DNA of 64,000 nucleotides from the NCBI GenBank assembly GCA_003165595.1, contig PLWQ01000028.1:62001-126000 (forward strand), read 5' to 3'. Position 1 is the stretch's first letter; the number at the start of each line of letters is the position of its first letter. The notes beneath the pieces are model-generated. The model was not told where the DNA came from. It worked only from the letters and a program-made list of their open reading frames with translations, and did no database searches. Positions 24,676 to 34,205 of this stretch are shown here, piece after piece. This stretch comes from Fibrobacterota bacterium (GTDB lineage Bacteria; Fibrobacterota; Chitinivibrionia; Chitinivibrionales; FEN-1185). The position numbers and the translations under genes are program-made.

Positions 24676-25162
24676 TGAAACCGCCTTCGCTAAATATAAC
24701 ACATTTCCAACTGCCGGTACTAGTATTCAAACCTCACGCCAACCAAACTTATTCCATTTGTTATCAGGGTATTACGCAACATTAATCTGCTGTCAGGATT
24801 TCAACTTTGGGGTCGCAAAGCCTCAAAAGGTGTGGGAATGAACCTCCGGCGCCTTTGGTATCCCGCGGATTCTCAAGCGCTTGGGTGGAGTATGGTTGTT
24901 TCTGAGGTGTTTCACCCCCAAATACATGTTGACCCAGCCTATTGACCCTCGCCACTAGTCGCGAGCGGGCCCAAGGGCCAACGACACGAAAGCCACAGGT
25001 TCGCGCTTTCTGTAAATTTGTCCAAACTGCCTGCCTATTCCAACAACATTTATCTCTTCCGGCGCAGTGCAATTTCGTATTTTCACATGTTGCATCAACT
25101 TTCACTCCACCGGTGCCCTCGCAGCGACACGGCACCCACCATACGAAACAAGGAGAACGGCC
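24676..25162. other. Divergent intergenic region upstream of recA
   Basis: These 487 bases separate the leftward secreted-protein gene from recA. I find no SOS box of the CTG-N10-CAG or GAAC-N4-GTTC type and no clear promoter. A minus-strand frame over 24782-25249 runs into recA and is dismissed. TGCAA and TTGCA flank 17 bases near 25070, a possible but weak inverted repeat. Confidence 0.4.
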
Positions 25163-26233
25163 ATGGCAAAGAAACCCGAAGTGGATCTGGAGTTCAAAAA
25201 CAAGACCGCCGCAGTGGAACACGCGGTCAGTCAAATCGAGAAACAGCACGGCAAAGGCGCCATAATGCGCCTGGGCACCGCATCGCTCGCGATTGACGTT
25301 CCGGTGATTCCCACCGGATCCATTTCGCTGGACATGGCGCTGGGCGTGGGCGGGTTACCAAAAGGCAGAATAGTGGAGATTTACGGACCGGAATCGTCGG
25401 GAAAAACCACGCTCGCGCTGCATGCCATTGCAAACGCCCAGAAAGCCGGCGGCATCGCGGTGCTCATCGACGCCGAATATGCGTTTGACGCGCTCTACGC
25501 GAAAACCCTGGGCGTAGACATCGACAACCTGCTCGTTTCGCAACCCGATACCGGGGAACAAGCGCTCGAAATAGCGGATACGCTTGTCCGAAGCGGCGCG
25601 GTTGACATCATCGTAATCGACAGCGTTGCCGCGCTCGTTCCCGCGGCGGAGATCGAGGGAGAAATGGGCGATTCTCACATGGGGCTTCAGGCGCGGCTCA
25701 TGTCGCAGGCGCTGCGCAAGCTCACGGGAATCCTCTCAAAATCGAAAACCTGCCTTATTTTCATCAATCAGCTGCGCATGAAGATCGGCATCATGTTCGG
25801 CAACCCGGAAACTACCACGGGCGGCAATGCGCTCAAGTTCTATGCCTCGGTGCGCATCGACATACGGCGCATCGCGGCGATCAAGGACGGCGACAACGTG
25901 ATCGGCAACAGGACAAAGGCGAAAGTCGTGAAGAACAAGGTGGCGCCGCCGTTCCGGGACGCGGAATTCGACATTCTTTACGGAAAAGGAATTTCCTACG
26001 CGGGCGACGTCATCGACCTCGCGGTGGCCAACAACATTATCGAGAAAAGCGGAGCGTGGCTGTCCTTCGAGGGTGAACGCCTGGGCCAGGGCCGCGAAAA
26101 ATCGCGGGATTTTATCGAGGAAAACAAGGACATAATGGCGAAAATCGAAAAACAGCTCCGCGACAAACTCAAGACACTCGGCAAGACTCCCCCTGAGGCG
26201 ACCGCAGAGACAAAAGAGGAAAAGGAAGAATAA
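25163..26233 (+). CDS. recA: RecA recombinase
   Basis: RecA forms filaments on single-stranded DNA, drives strand exchange and activates the SOS response. The 356-residue protein has Walker [10 protein letters not shown] near 71-79, Walker [13 protein letters not shown] near 148-159, the L1/L2 loop regions [17 protein letters not shown] and [21 protein letters not shown], and an acidic C-terminus (KEEKEE). The ATG at 25163 has AAGGAG about 8 nt upstream. alaS begins 2 bases after the stop, so the two are in one operon. Confidence 0.98.
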   Translation: MAKKPEVDLEFKNKTAAVEHAVSQIEKQHGKGAIMRLGTASLAIDVPVIPTGSISLDMALGVGGLPKGRIVEIYGPESSGKTTLALHAIANAQKAGGIAVLIDAEYAFDALYAKTLGVDIDNLLVSQPDTGEQALEIADTLVRSGAVDIIVIDSVAALVPAAEIEGEMGDSHMGLQARLMSQALRKLTGILSKSKTCLIFINQLRMKIGIMFGNPETTTGGNALKFYASVRIDIRRIAAIKDGDNVIGNRTKAKVVKNKVAPPFRDAEFDILYGKGISYAGDVIDLAVANNIIEKSGAWLSFEGERLGQGREKSRDFIEENKDIMAKIEKQLRDKLKTLGKTPPEATAETKEEKEE

Positions 26234-26235
26234 TC

Positions 26236-28932
26236 ATGCCCAAATCCGGAAACCAGATCCGCCAGGAATTCATCGACTTTTTCAAATCAAAGGGCCACCT
26301 TTTTGTCCCGAGTTCGCCGGTTGTCCCGAAAGACGACCCGACGTTGTTGTTTACAAATGCAGGCATGAACCAGTTCAAGGCCATTTTCCTCGGCGAAAAC
26401 AAGGAAGGCTACCGCCGCGCGGCAAATTCCCAGAAGTGCATGCGCGTTTCGGGCAAACACAACGACCTCGAGGAAGTCGGCCGCGACCATTATCACCACA
26501 CGTTCTTTGAAATGCTCGGCAACTGGTCGTTCGGTGATTACTACAAGAAGGAGGCGATCTCCTGGGCATGGGAGCTTTTAACCTTGGTTTGGAAGTTACC
26601 CAAGGACAGGCTTTTCGTAACCGTATTCGAATCGGACGAGGAAGCCGAGAACCTGTGGAAGACCCAGACGGATATCGAACACTGGCGGATCATGCGGTTC
26701 GGTGCGAAATCGAATTTCTGGGAAATGGGCGACACCGGTCCGTGCGGACCCTGCTCGGAAATTCACTACGATATCGGCGACATTGCCGATCAGAAATCGG
26801 TGTACAACGACCCTGTAAAGGGTGTGAATGGCACTAACGACAGGTTCCGCGAAATCTGGAACCTAGTCTTTATGCAGTACAACCGCGAAAAAGACGGAAA
26901 GCTGGTCGAGCTTCCCAACAAGCACGTCGACACCGGCATGGGGCTGGAACGCGTTGTTTCCATTCTTCAGAACACAAAATCCAATTATGGAACCGACCTG
27001 TTCTCTCCCATTATCGCCGCGTTGGGAAAGAAGAGCGGCAAACCGTATTCGCCTGATGTTGCCGGAACTCCGTTCCGCGTGATTGCCGACCACCTGCGCG
27101 CGCTGGTGTTCGCCATCACCGACGGCGCGACGCCTTCCAACGAAGGCCGCGGCTATGTGCTTCGCCGGCTCCTGCGCCGCGCGGCGAAATTCGGCCGCGA
27201 GCTCGGGTTCCACGAACCTTTCTTGTACGACGTCGCACCGGTCGTTGCGAACATGATGGGTGACGCTTTTCCGGAAATCAAGCAGCGAATCGGGTATGTG
27301 TGCGACGTGATCCGCTCAGAGGAGGAACGGTTCGGCACCACGCTCGAACAGGGCATTGAGAAATTCGGGCAGATCGTTGCCGCCCTGGAAGGCACGGGGA
27401 AGAAAGCCATCCGGGGCGCGGACATGTTCATGCTGTACGACACCTATGGTTTTCCCATGGACCTTACCAGGCTTTTGGCCGAGGAAAAGGGGCTCGCGGT
27501 TGATGAGGCCGGTTTTGAGAGTGAAATGGGCAAGCAGCGCGAACGTGCCCGCGACGCCGCCAGGAAAGGCGATGAAGGCGGCTTTTCTCCCGAAGGCTGG
27601 GTCACCCTGAAACAGACGCAGGGAACCGTGTTTGTGGGGTACGACCGTGATACCGCGGAATGCACCGTATGCCGGTACAAAATTACGCAGGGCGACGCTG
27701 CCGGGATTCGTCAATGCCTCCTGGTGCTCGACACAACGCCGCTGTACGCCGAATCGGGCGGACAGGTCGGCGACTCCGGCGCCCTCACCACGGCAACCGG
27801 CAAGGTGCTCTCTGTTGTCAACACGGTGAAATGGAACGACATGACCGTCCATGTGGTGAAAACGGATTCGCCGCTGAGCGCTCACGAGCTGGCCGCGCCC
27901 CTGCACGCCGAACTGCTTTCGGACAGCCGCGTTCCCACGCGGCGCAATCACAGCGCGACCCACCTCTTGCAGGCGGCGCTGAGAAAAATTCTCGGAACCC
28001 ACGTACAGCAGTCGGGCTCGCGCGTCGGGCAGGATTCTCTCCGCTTCGATTTCACGCACCACAAGGCGCTTTCCGAAGAGGAACTGCGGCGCATTGAGGA
28101 GCAGGTAAACGAATGGGTTCTCGCCGATCTTCCGGTTACTACCGTCGTCAAGCCGACCAGCGAGGCGAAACGGGAAGGCGCCATGGCGCTTTTCGGCGAG
28201 AAATACGGTGAAAACGTCCGCGTGGTGAGCATGGGAACGGTGAGCAAGGAACTGTGCGGCGGCACGCACGTAACCTCAACCGGAACCATCGGGATGTTCC
28301 ACATCACCGCGGAAACGAGCATTGCCGCAGGCGTCCGCAGAATCGAGGCGGTTACCGGCATGAGCTCTCTGCGCCTTTTTCTCCAGAAGGAGGCCCTTAT
28401 CCAGGAATTACGGCGCGCGCTCAAGGTGAACGAAGAAGACCTTGTGGGCCGCACGCAGGCGATGCTCACGCATGTCAAGGACCTCGAACAGAAGATCGCG
28501 GCGCTGTCGCAGGCGGGCGCCGGCTCTCAGGTCGACGCCATACTGGCCGAGTCGCAGGCCGTGCAGGGACCATGCGCGTGGGCCGTTCGCAACCTGGGCG
28601 AAACCGACAAGGAAACGTTCGGAGCCCTGTGTGATGCCGTATCGGACGCCATCAAGAGCAAAAACCTCGCAACCACCGCCGTCGTCCTGGGAGCCGCGAT
28701 TGACGGCCGCGTACTGTTCTTCGCCACTGCCGGCGCAAAAGCGGTCAAGGAGTGCGGCGTGCATTGCGGTGAACTGGTGAAGGCGGCCGCGCAGAAGGCC
28801 GAGGGTTCCGGCGGCGGAAGCCCGACCCGCGCTCAGGCCGGAGGCAAGAACCCGGCAAAGCTGGAAGAGGCGCTGACCATGGTGAGAAGCGCTCTCTCCG
28901 AAAAATGCGTCAACAGGCACATTGCAGGTTGA
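26236..28932 (+). CDS. alaS: Alanyl-tRNA synthetase
   Basis: AlaRS charges tRNA-Ala. The 898-residue protein is full length: the class II catalytic domain begins IRQEFIDFFKSKGH, with GRDHYHHTFFEMLGNWSFGDYYK and DTGMGLERV; the editing domain has the zinc-site motifs RRNHSATHLLQAAL (HxxxH) and CGGTHVTSTG; a C-terminal C-Ala domain follows. It is preceded by recA at 2 bases and followed by the GGGP synthase-like gene, whose likely start lies 13 bases after the stop. Confidence 0.98.
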   Translation: MPKSGNQIRQEFIDFFKSKGHLFVPSSPVVPKDDPTLLFTNAGMNQFKAIFLGENKEGYRRAANSQKCMRVSGKHNDLEEVGRDHYHHTFFEMLGNWSFGDYYKKEAISWAWELLTLVWKLPKDRLFVTVFESDEEAENLWKTQTDIEHWRIMRFGAKSNFWEMGDTGPCGPCSEIHYDIGDIADQKSVYNDPVKGVNGTNDRFREIWNLVFMQYNREKDGKLVELPNKHVDTGMGLERVVSILQNTKSNYGTDLFSPIIAALGKKSGKPYSPDVAGTPFRVIADHLRALVFAITDGATPSNEGRGYVLRRLLRRAAKFGRELGFHEPFLYDVAPVVANMMGDAFPEIKQRIGYVCDVIRSEEERFGTTLEQGIEKFGQIVAALEGTGKKAIRGADMFMLYDTYGFPMDLTRLLAEEKGLAVDEAGFESEMGKQRERARDAARKGDEGGFSPEGWVTLKQTQGTVFVGYDRDTAECTVCRYKITQGDAAGIRQCLLVLDTTPLYAESGGQVGDSGALTTATGKVLSVVNTVKWNDMTVHVVKTDSPLSAHELAAPLHAELLSDSRVPTRRNHSATHLLQAALRKILGTHVQQSGSRVGQDSLRFDFTHHKALSEEELRRIEEQVNEWVLADLPVTTVVKPTSEAKREGAMALFGEKYGENVRVVSMGTVSKELCGGTHVTSTGTIGMFHITAETSIAAGVRRIEAVTGMSSLRLFLQKEALIQELRRALKVNEEDLVGRTQAMLTHVKDLEQKIAALSQAGAGSQVDAILAESQAVQGPCAWAVRNLGETDKETFGALCDAVSDAIKSKNLATTAVVLGAAIDGRVLFFATAGAKAVKECGVHCGELVKAAAQKAEGSGGGSPTRAQAGGKNPAKLEEALTMVRSALSEKCVNRHIAG

Positions 28933-28945
28933 GCGGAGGCGAATT

Positions 28946-29713
28946 TTGATAAAGAAGAACGGCGTCTTGCGCGGCATTCTCGACAAGGCAAAAATCCGCA
29001 GGCCCTCCTACTGGGTGCTGCTGGACCCCGACGACTTTTCCCCAGCCAAGGGCTCGGCCGTCGCCCGCAAGGCGCAGGCCTGCGGGGTCGACGCCCTGCT
29101 CGTGGGGGGAAGCCTGCTCCACACCGACCAGTTTCCGCGATTTGTTGCATCGGTCAAGAAAGCGGCCACAATCCCGGTGATCCTCTTTCCGGGAGACGCC
29201 ACGCAGCTCTCGGGACGTGCGGACGCGGTGCTGTTCCTCTCGCTCATTTCCGGCAGGAATCCGGTGAACCTCATCGGAGAGCACGTGAAAGCCGCCCCAC
29301 TCATAAAGCAACTTGGCGTAGAGCCGATTTCCACGGCCTACATGCTCGTGGAATCCGGCGCCGTCACGTCGGTCGAATTCATGAGCAACACCCGGCCCCT
29401 GCCCCGCGGCAAGCCGAAAATAGCCGCGGCCCACGCGCTTGCCGCGCAGTACATGGGCATGAAAGTCATTTATCTCGAAGCCGGCAGCGGCGCACAGCAC
29501 CCGGTCCCAAATGAAATGATCTCGATGGTACGTTCGGTTGTCGACATACCTGTTATTGTGGGGGGCGGTATCCGGGACGCGAAAACCGCGGTGGAAAAAA
29601 TCCGCGCCGGCGCGGACATCATCGTCACCGGCAATCTGTTGCAGGCAAAGGACGGCATCGACACGATGAGGTCAATCGCGGCCGCGATAGAACAATGTGG
29701 CAGGCGGAAGTAA
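28946..29713 (+). CDS. Geranylgeranylglyceryl-phosphate synthase family protein
   Basis: The TIM-barrel protein (255 residues) has SYWVLLDPDDFSP, GVDALLVGGSLLH, IPVILFPGDATQLS, VIYLEAGSGA and IPVIVGGGIRDAKTA, matching the group II (archaeal/Bacteroidota) GGGP synthases that link geranylgeranyl diphosphate to glycerol-1-phosphate. Such genes occur in several bacterial phyla with ester lipids, where their products are unclear; heptaprenyl-type PcrB is an alternative. The TTG at 28946 has GGAGG at ideal spacing and is preferred over the TTG at 28922, which would lie inside alaS. Confidence 0.88.
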   Translation: MIKKNGVLRGILDKAKIRRPSYWVLLDPDDFSPAKGSAVARKAQACGVDALLVGGSLLHTDQFPRFVASVKKAATIPVILFPGDATQLSGRADAVLFLSLISGRNPVNLIGEHVKAAPLIKQLGVEPISTAYMLVESGAVTSVEFMSNTRPLPRGKPKIAAAHALAAQYMGMKVIYLEAGSGAQHPVPNEMISMVRSVVDIPVIVGGGIRDAKTAVEKIRAGADIIVTGNLLQAKDGIDTMRSIAAAIEQCGRRK

Positions 29714-29716
29714 GTG

Positions 29717-30163
29717 TCAGGGATTAACCGTTACGACTCGGGTGCGCTCACTGCTTTGCGGAATGCTGTCGTTTGAAGAAGCCAGAAGCGCTCTCAATAT
29801 ATGCCTTCCCGGTTTGGCACCCCTGGTGTTCCACAAGATAACGCTGGAGTCCTGGCTTTCGGGGGGAAGAATAGGATACCACCGCTCGATGGTGTCGCCA
29901 CTCGTGCTGTCTACGAGACTCACCGTAACTTCTTCAACTGTCCGACTCCTGTTCTCCGCATGAAGGGTTACCGCAAGCGTGCTGTCGATCTTTACGGAAT
30001 CCAATGCGGAAACAGAGGTAATGTCGGTAGTATGGCCGAGCACCTGCACAGGTCTTTCCTGAGCATTCGAAAACAGGGTAACGCCGCCGACAATAGCCGA
30101 TACCAACGCGACGTTTGCGGAAGCCGTAATCCGTCCGATTCTTAATGGATTCAACAATTTCAT
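29717..30163 (-). CDS. Membrane-anchored extracytoplasmic protein, unknown function
   Basis: The 148-residue product has a signal-anchor segment (about 10-32, ITASANVALVSAIVGGVTLF) and a beta-rich outer part with VEEVTVSLVDSTSGDTI and RHILRALLASSNDS, reminiscent of CARDB/Ig-like modules. No family assignment is secure. GGGAG lies about 11 nt before the ATG at 30163. It is convergent with the GGGP synthase gene (3 bases apart). The 292 bases upstream to ppx hold no other gene. Confidence 0.6.
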   Translation of the reverse strand: MKLLNPLRIGRITASANVALVSAIVGGVTLFSNAQERPVQVLGHTTDITSVSALDSVKIDSTLAVTLHAENRSRTVEEVTVSLVDSTSGDTIERWYPILPPESQDSSVILWNTRGAKPGRHILRALLASSNDSIPQSSERTRVVTVNP

Positions 30164-30455
30164 TCTAATAAAATACTCCCTGTACAAAATTCGTGCCAGA
30201 GTTGCGTGTTCATCGACATGTAGATCCAAAATAGTCCCCGATTCTCAATCCCGCTGTGATGCTCATCACAAAATATACGCCGGGCATACCACGGTCCGGA
30301 ATTCCTCGCTTGCAAAGTGGTTTCCTGCAGAAAACGGTGCGGACCGCCCCGAGGCCGGCGGCCCGATCATTTCCCGGGGAGCGCGCAATCGGACTCGCGG
30401 CTAGTGCAACCGTAAACGCACATCTTGACGGTCTCCTTTACTATATTTACTACCT

Positions 30456-32036
30456 ATGAACAAGAAATCTCCCGTCCCCCCATCGACGCCTTCGAATCCG
30501 TTCGCGGTGATCGACATCGGCACCACCTCGATTCGCATGATCATCGCCTATGTAGACGCAAGCGGCCTGTCGCACCCGCTCGAATTCCTTCAGCAGGCGG
30601 TGACTCTCGGCAAGGACACCTTTACCAAAGGGAGCATCGAAAAGGGGACTATCGAGGAATGCGTTCGGGCCCTCAAGAACTTCAGGAGAGTGCTCGAAGA
30701 ATATGGCATCACCCAGGACGACAGGATTCGCGCCGTAGCCACCACCGCCGTGCGGGAAGCCGCGAACCGGGATGCGTTTATCGACCGCGTGTACATTGCC
30801 ACCGGCATCCGCGTGGAGGTGCTCGACGATATGGACGTCACGCGGCTCACCTACCTCTCCGCTCGCTCGCTTTTGTCCAGGGACGCTTCCCTTGCCCGCG
30901 GCCAGGTGGTGGTGTGCGAGATGGGCGGCGGCAGCACCGAAATGCTGTTGCTTGCCAAAGGCAACATCGTGGCAACGCATTCGTTTAAGCTGGGCGCTCT
31001 GCGGCTCCGCGAAATGCTTGAGAGATTCAACGCGCCCGTCACCCGCCAGCGCACGCTGATGGAAAGCGAAATCAGCCGCACCATAGACCAGATTCTGCTT
31101 TCCGTTCCGCCCGCCTCGATCACGAACATGACCGCACTGGGCAGCGACGTGCGTTTTGCCGCCCACCGCCTCATTCCGGACTGCAACCCCCTGCTTCCCA
31201 CGCGCCTGCCGCTTGCTGCCCTCGATAAATTTACAGAGGAGATATTGACGCTTTCGGTAAACGACTGCGTCCGCATATACAAGATGTCGTTTCCCGAGGC
31301 CGAGACCCTGGCGCCCACGCTGCTGTTCTACGGCATGCTTGCCCGGGCCTTCTCGCTCAAGAGCATCATCGCGTCCGACATCTCGATGCGTCACGGCATT
31401 CTCATCGAGATGACCAGAAACGGGCCGCCGGGCGACGATTTTGCGAGGCAGATCACGCGCTCGGCATGGGAGATCGCGCGGAAATACAAATGCGACGAAG
31501 GGCACGCGCGTCACGTGACCGGGCTCGCCGCGACGCTGTTTTCGAGCCTGTCGGCCGATCATCAGCTTGCACCGTGGCACGGGCTGCTGCTGTCGGTTGC
31601 GGGCATCCTCCACGACATCGGAATTTTCGTCAATCCGCGGAGCCATCACAAGCATTCCATGTACCTCATCCAGAACAGCGAATTGTTCGGCCTTTCCCGG
31701 CGCGACACACGGCTCGTGGCGCTTGTCGCGCGGTATCACCGGCGGGCGACACCCAAGGCGGTGCATCCGGAATACGCGTCGCTTGACAGAGAAGACCGGC
31801 TCGCGGTGGCAAAGCTGGCCGCCATCCTGCGTGTGGCCGACGCTCTCGACCGGTCACACAGTCACCGGATTTCCGGGATCGAATGCTTCCGGGAAAAAGA
31901 CCGGTTCGTCATCGCCGTCCCGAACGTGGACGACCTGACGCTCGAACAGGTGGCTATGCAAAACAAAGCCGACATGTTCGAGGAGGTGTACGGCATGACC
32001 GTCGTCCTGGAAAGAAAAGGAGCGTCGAAACCATAG
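30456..32036 (+). CDS. ppx: Ppx/GppA phosphatase with HD domain (exopolyphosphatase)
   Basis: The 526-residue protein has the actin-like Ppx/GppA core, with AVIDIGTTSIRMII (about 12-25), EMGGGSTEML near 155 and LGALRLREM, and a C-terminal HD domain (about 335-515; GILHDIGIFVNPRSHHKHSMYLI). It would remove terminal phosphates from polyphosphate, or act on pppGpp. Gene symbol is assigned mainly because ppk follows after 1 base. TTGACG is found at 30425 but without a good -10. It starts a ppx-ppk-HD/CHAD/SixA operon. Confidence 0.9.
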   Translation: MNKKSPVPPSTPSNPFAVIDIGTTSIRMIIAYVDASGLSHPLEFLQQAVTLGKDTFTKGSIEKGTIEECVRALKNFRRVLEEYGITQDDRIRAVATTAVREAANRDAFIDRVYIATGIRVEVLDDMDVTRLTYLSARSLLSRDASLARGQVVVCEMGGGSTEMLLLAKGNIVATHSFKLGALRLREMLERFNAPVTRQRTLMESEISRTIDQILLSVPPASITNMTALGSDVRFAAHRLIPDCNPLLPTRLPLAALDKFTEEILTLSVNDCVRIYKMSFPEAETLAPTLLFYGMLARAFSLKSIIASDISMRHGILIEMTRNGPPGDDFARQITRSAWEIARKYKCDEGHARHVTGLAATLFSSLSADHQLAPWHGLLLSVAGILHDIGIFVNPRSHHKHSMYLIQNSELFGLSRRDTRLVALVARYHRRATPKAVHPEYASLDREDRLAVAKLAAILRVADALDRSHSHRISGIECFREKDRFVIAVPNVDDLTLEQVAMQNKADMFEEVYGMTVVLERKGASKP

Positions 32037-32037
32037 T

Positions 32038-34200
32038 ATGCCTACCCAACAAAAATCCGATTTTATCAACAGGGAGCTATCCTGGCTCGAATTCAACGAC
32101 CGGGTCCTGCAGTGCGCTTTTAACGAATCGCTGCCGGTTCTGGAACGGCTGAAGTTTCTCGCAATCACGGGCTCCAACCTCGACGAGTTCTTCATGGTTC
32201 GCGTCGGCGGCCTCCAGATGCTCACCAAGAAAGGCAACCGGAAGAAAGATCCGGCCGGCTTGCGTCCTTCCGAGCAGCTCACCGCCGTTCTTCGAAGGAC
32301 CGCCGCGATGGTGAGCCGGCAATACATTTGCTATTCGGAGATCGGCAAGAGCCTGGGTGAGTCCGGCATCCGGCGTCTGCTTCCCCAGGAACTCCTCGGC
32401 GAGCAGAGCCGGCACGCCGAATACGTGTTCGACAACGAGATAGCGCCGGTGGTTTCTCCCATGGCAATTTCCAGCCTCCAGGAGACACCACTGCTCTTCA
32501 ATCGAATGCTCTATGTCGCCATACGGCTCAACGCGTCTCCTTCCCAGCGGGGGCCGCAAAAGTCCGTTGCTGCGGACAAGCCCAAGGGCCCGCCGGTAAG
32601 AAGGCTCGCTATTATTCCCATCGGCAAGACTCTCGGCCGGTTCATCACGCTGCCCTCGGACGGCGGCAACCATTTTGTGCTCGTCGAAGACCTGATCACG
32701 CTTTTTGCCAGCCGGTTCTTCCCGGGCGAAACCGTCGCCGAAACCTCGTGCTTTCGCGTCACGAGAAACGCCGATGTTTCGCTGCGCGAAGACGACGCTT
32801 CGGACCTGGTTGTCGAAATGGAAGCGGTGATTGACGCACGCAAACGCAGCGACTGCGTTCGCCTCGAAGTGGACGGCGCGATGTCGGCGGGAATGGCCGC
32901 CGACCTTGCCGCCTTTGTCGACGCCCCGGAAAACGCGGTATACCGCGCCGACGGTCCGCTCGACCTTTCGGCATTCATGCGGCTCACGGAGCTTTCCGGA
33001 TACGACAAGCTCAGGTACAAACCCTGGCCCGCGAGAACGCCGCCCTTCCTCAAGACAGCGCCCTCGCTGTTCGAAGTGCTTGCCAAACGGGACGTGCTGT
33101 TGTACCATCCCTACGAAAGCTTCGATCCGGTTCTCCGCCTTATCCAGGAGGCGGCGCGCGACCCGCAGGTGGTGGCCATCAAGCAGACGCTGTACCGAAC
33201 AAGCAAGAAGAGCCCGATCGTTGCGGCGCTCGCCGAGGCGGCCGCGGCCGGCAAGTACGTTACCGCCATCGTCGAACTCAAGGCGCGATTCGATGAGGAG
33301 CGCAATATCGAATGGGCGTCGGAACTCGAGGACGCAGGCGTGCAGGTAATCTACGGCGTCAAGGGTCTCAAGACGCACGCCAAGGTGTTTATCGCGGTTC
33401 GCCGCGAGCCGAACGGTCTGCGGCGTTACCTGCATTTCGGCACCGGCAACTACAACGAAATAACAGCCGCCATTTACAGCGACGCCTCATACATGTCGTG
33501 TAACGAGGATCTGGGCGCGGACGCGTCCGCATTTTTCAATTCCATCACCGGTAATTCGCAACCCCAGAATTACCGGAAGATAGAAGCCGCGCCCCTGGGC
33601 CTCAAAGAGAGGGTCCTGTCTCTCATCGAGGCAGAGACTGAGCGGAGCCGTGAGGGACAGAAGGCCTTTATCCTGGCGAAAATGAATTCGCTCACACACC
33701 CCGAAATCATAGAGGCGCTGTACGCGGCTTCGAAGGCGGGCGTCAAGATCCAGCTTAACATACGCGGAATATGCTGCCTTAAACCCGGCGTGGCGGGCCT
33801 CAGCGAAAACATTCAGGTCAAAAGCATCGTAGGCCGGTTCCTCGAACATGCGCGCATCTGGTGCTTCGGGAGCGGCGGCAAGGAGAAGGTGTTTATCTGC
33901 ACCGCCGACTGGATGCAGAGAAATCTTGACAAACGCGTCGAGCTGCTCACGCCCGTGGACGATAAGGACTCCCGCCAGCGGCTCATGCACATTCTCGACC
34001 TGTGCTTCAAGGACACCGCAAATTCGTGGCGCCTGCTCCCCGACTGCCGGTGGGAAAAACTGTCGGTCGCTCCCGGCACGAAAAAGGATTTCAACTGTCA
34101 TGCGGCGCTCTACGATGAAGTGTGTGAAAAGACCGACAAGGCGAAACGCATGAAGAGAACCATGTTCGAGGCGCACAAGCCCGCAAAGCCCAGAAAGTAA
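32038..34200 (+). CDS. ppk: Polyphosphate kinase 1
   Basis: PPK1 makes polyphosphate from ATP reversibly. The 720-residue protein has the N-terminal FINRELSWLEFNDRVL, FLAITGSNLDEFFMVRVGGL, the HPYESFDPV segment, and the two phospholipase-D-like halves with KTHAKVFIAVRRE and LHFGTGNYNE, the latter around the phospho-histidine region, and a second set near ICTADWMQRNLDKRVE. Length and order fit the family. It lies between ppx and the HD-CHAD-SixA gene, with 1 and 5 bases separating them. Confidence 0.97.
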   Translation: MPTQQKSDFINRELSWLEFNDRVLQCAFNESLPVLERLKFLAITGSNLDEFFMVRVGGLQMLTKKGNRKKDPAGLRPSEQLTAVLRRTAAMVSRQYICYSEIGKSLGESGIRRLLPQELLGEQSRHAEYVFDNEIAPVVSPMAISSLQETPLLFNRMLYVAIRLNASPSQRGPQKSVAADKPKGPPVRRLAIIPIGKTLGRFITLPSDGGNHFVLVEDLITLFASRFFPGETVAETSCFRVTRNADVSLREDDASDLVVEMEAVIDARKRSDCVRLEVDGAMSAGMAADLAAFVDAPENAVYRADGPLDLSAFMRLTELSGYDKLRYKPWPARTPPFLKTAPSLFEVLAKRDVLLYHPYESFDPVLRLIQEAARDPQVVAIKQTLYRTSKKSPIVAALAEAAAAGKYVTAIVELKARFDEERNIEWASELEDAGVQVIYGVKGLKTHAKVFIAVRREPNGLRRYLHFGTGNYNEITAAIYSDASYMSCNEDLGADASAFFNSITGNSQPQNYRKIEAAPLGLKERVLSLIEAETERSREGQKAFILAKMNSLTHPEIIEALYAASKAGVKIQLNIRGICCLKPGVAGLSENIQVKSIVGRFLEHARIWCFGSGGKEKVFICTADWMQRNLDKRVELLTPVDDKDSRQRLMHILDLCFKDTANSWRLLPDCRWEKLSVAPGTKKDFNCHAALYDEVCEKTDKAKRMKRTMFEAHKPAKPRK

Positions 34201-34205
34201 TCGGC

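Noticed and set aside
24900-25160. Search for an SOS box upstream of recA
   Set aside because: No CTG-N10-CAG or GAAC-N4-GTTC type site was found by eye; a lineage-specific LexA site cannot be ruled out but is not claimed.
24782-25249. Minus-strand ORF of 155 codons upstream of and into recA
   Set aside because: It overlaps the recA start, is rich in Cys/Trp and Arg without pattern, and has no start signal. It is a chance frame.
30425-30453. TTGACG promoter upstream of ppx
   Set aside because: The -35 is good but the best hexamer at 17 bases (TACTAC) is a poor -10, and TATATT is at only 11 bases. Not listed as a feature.
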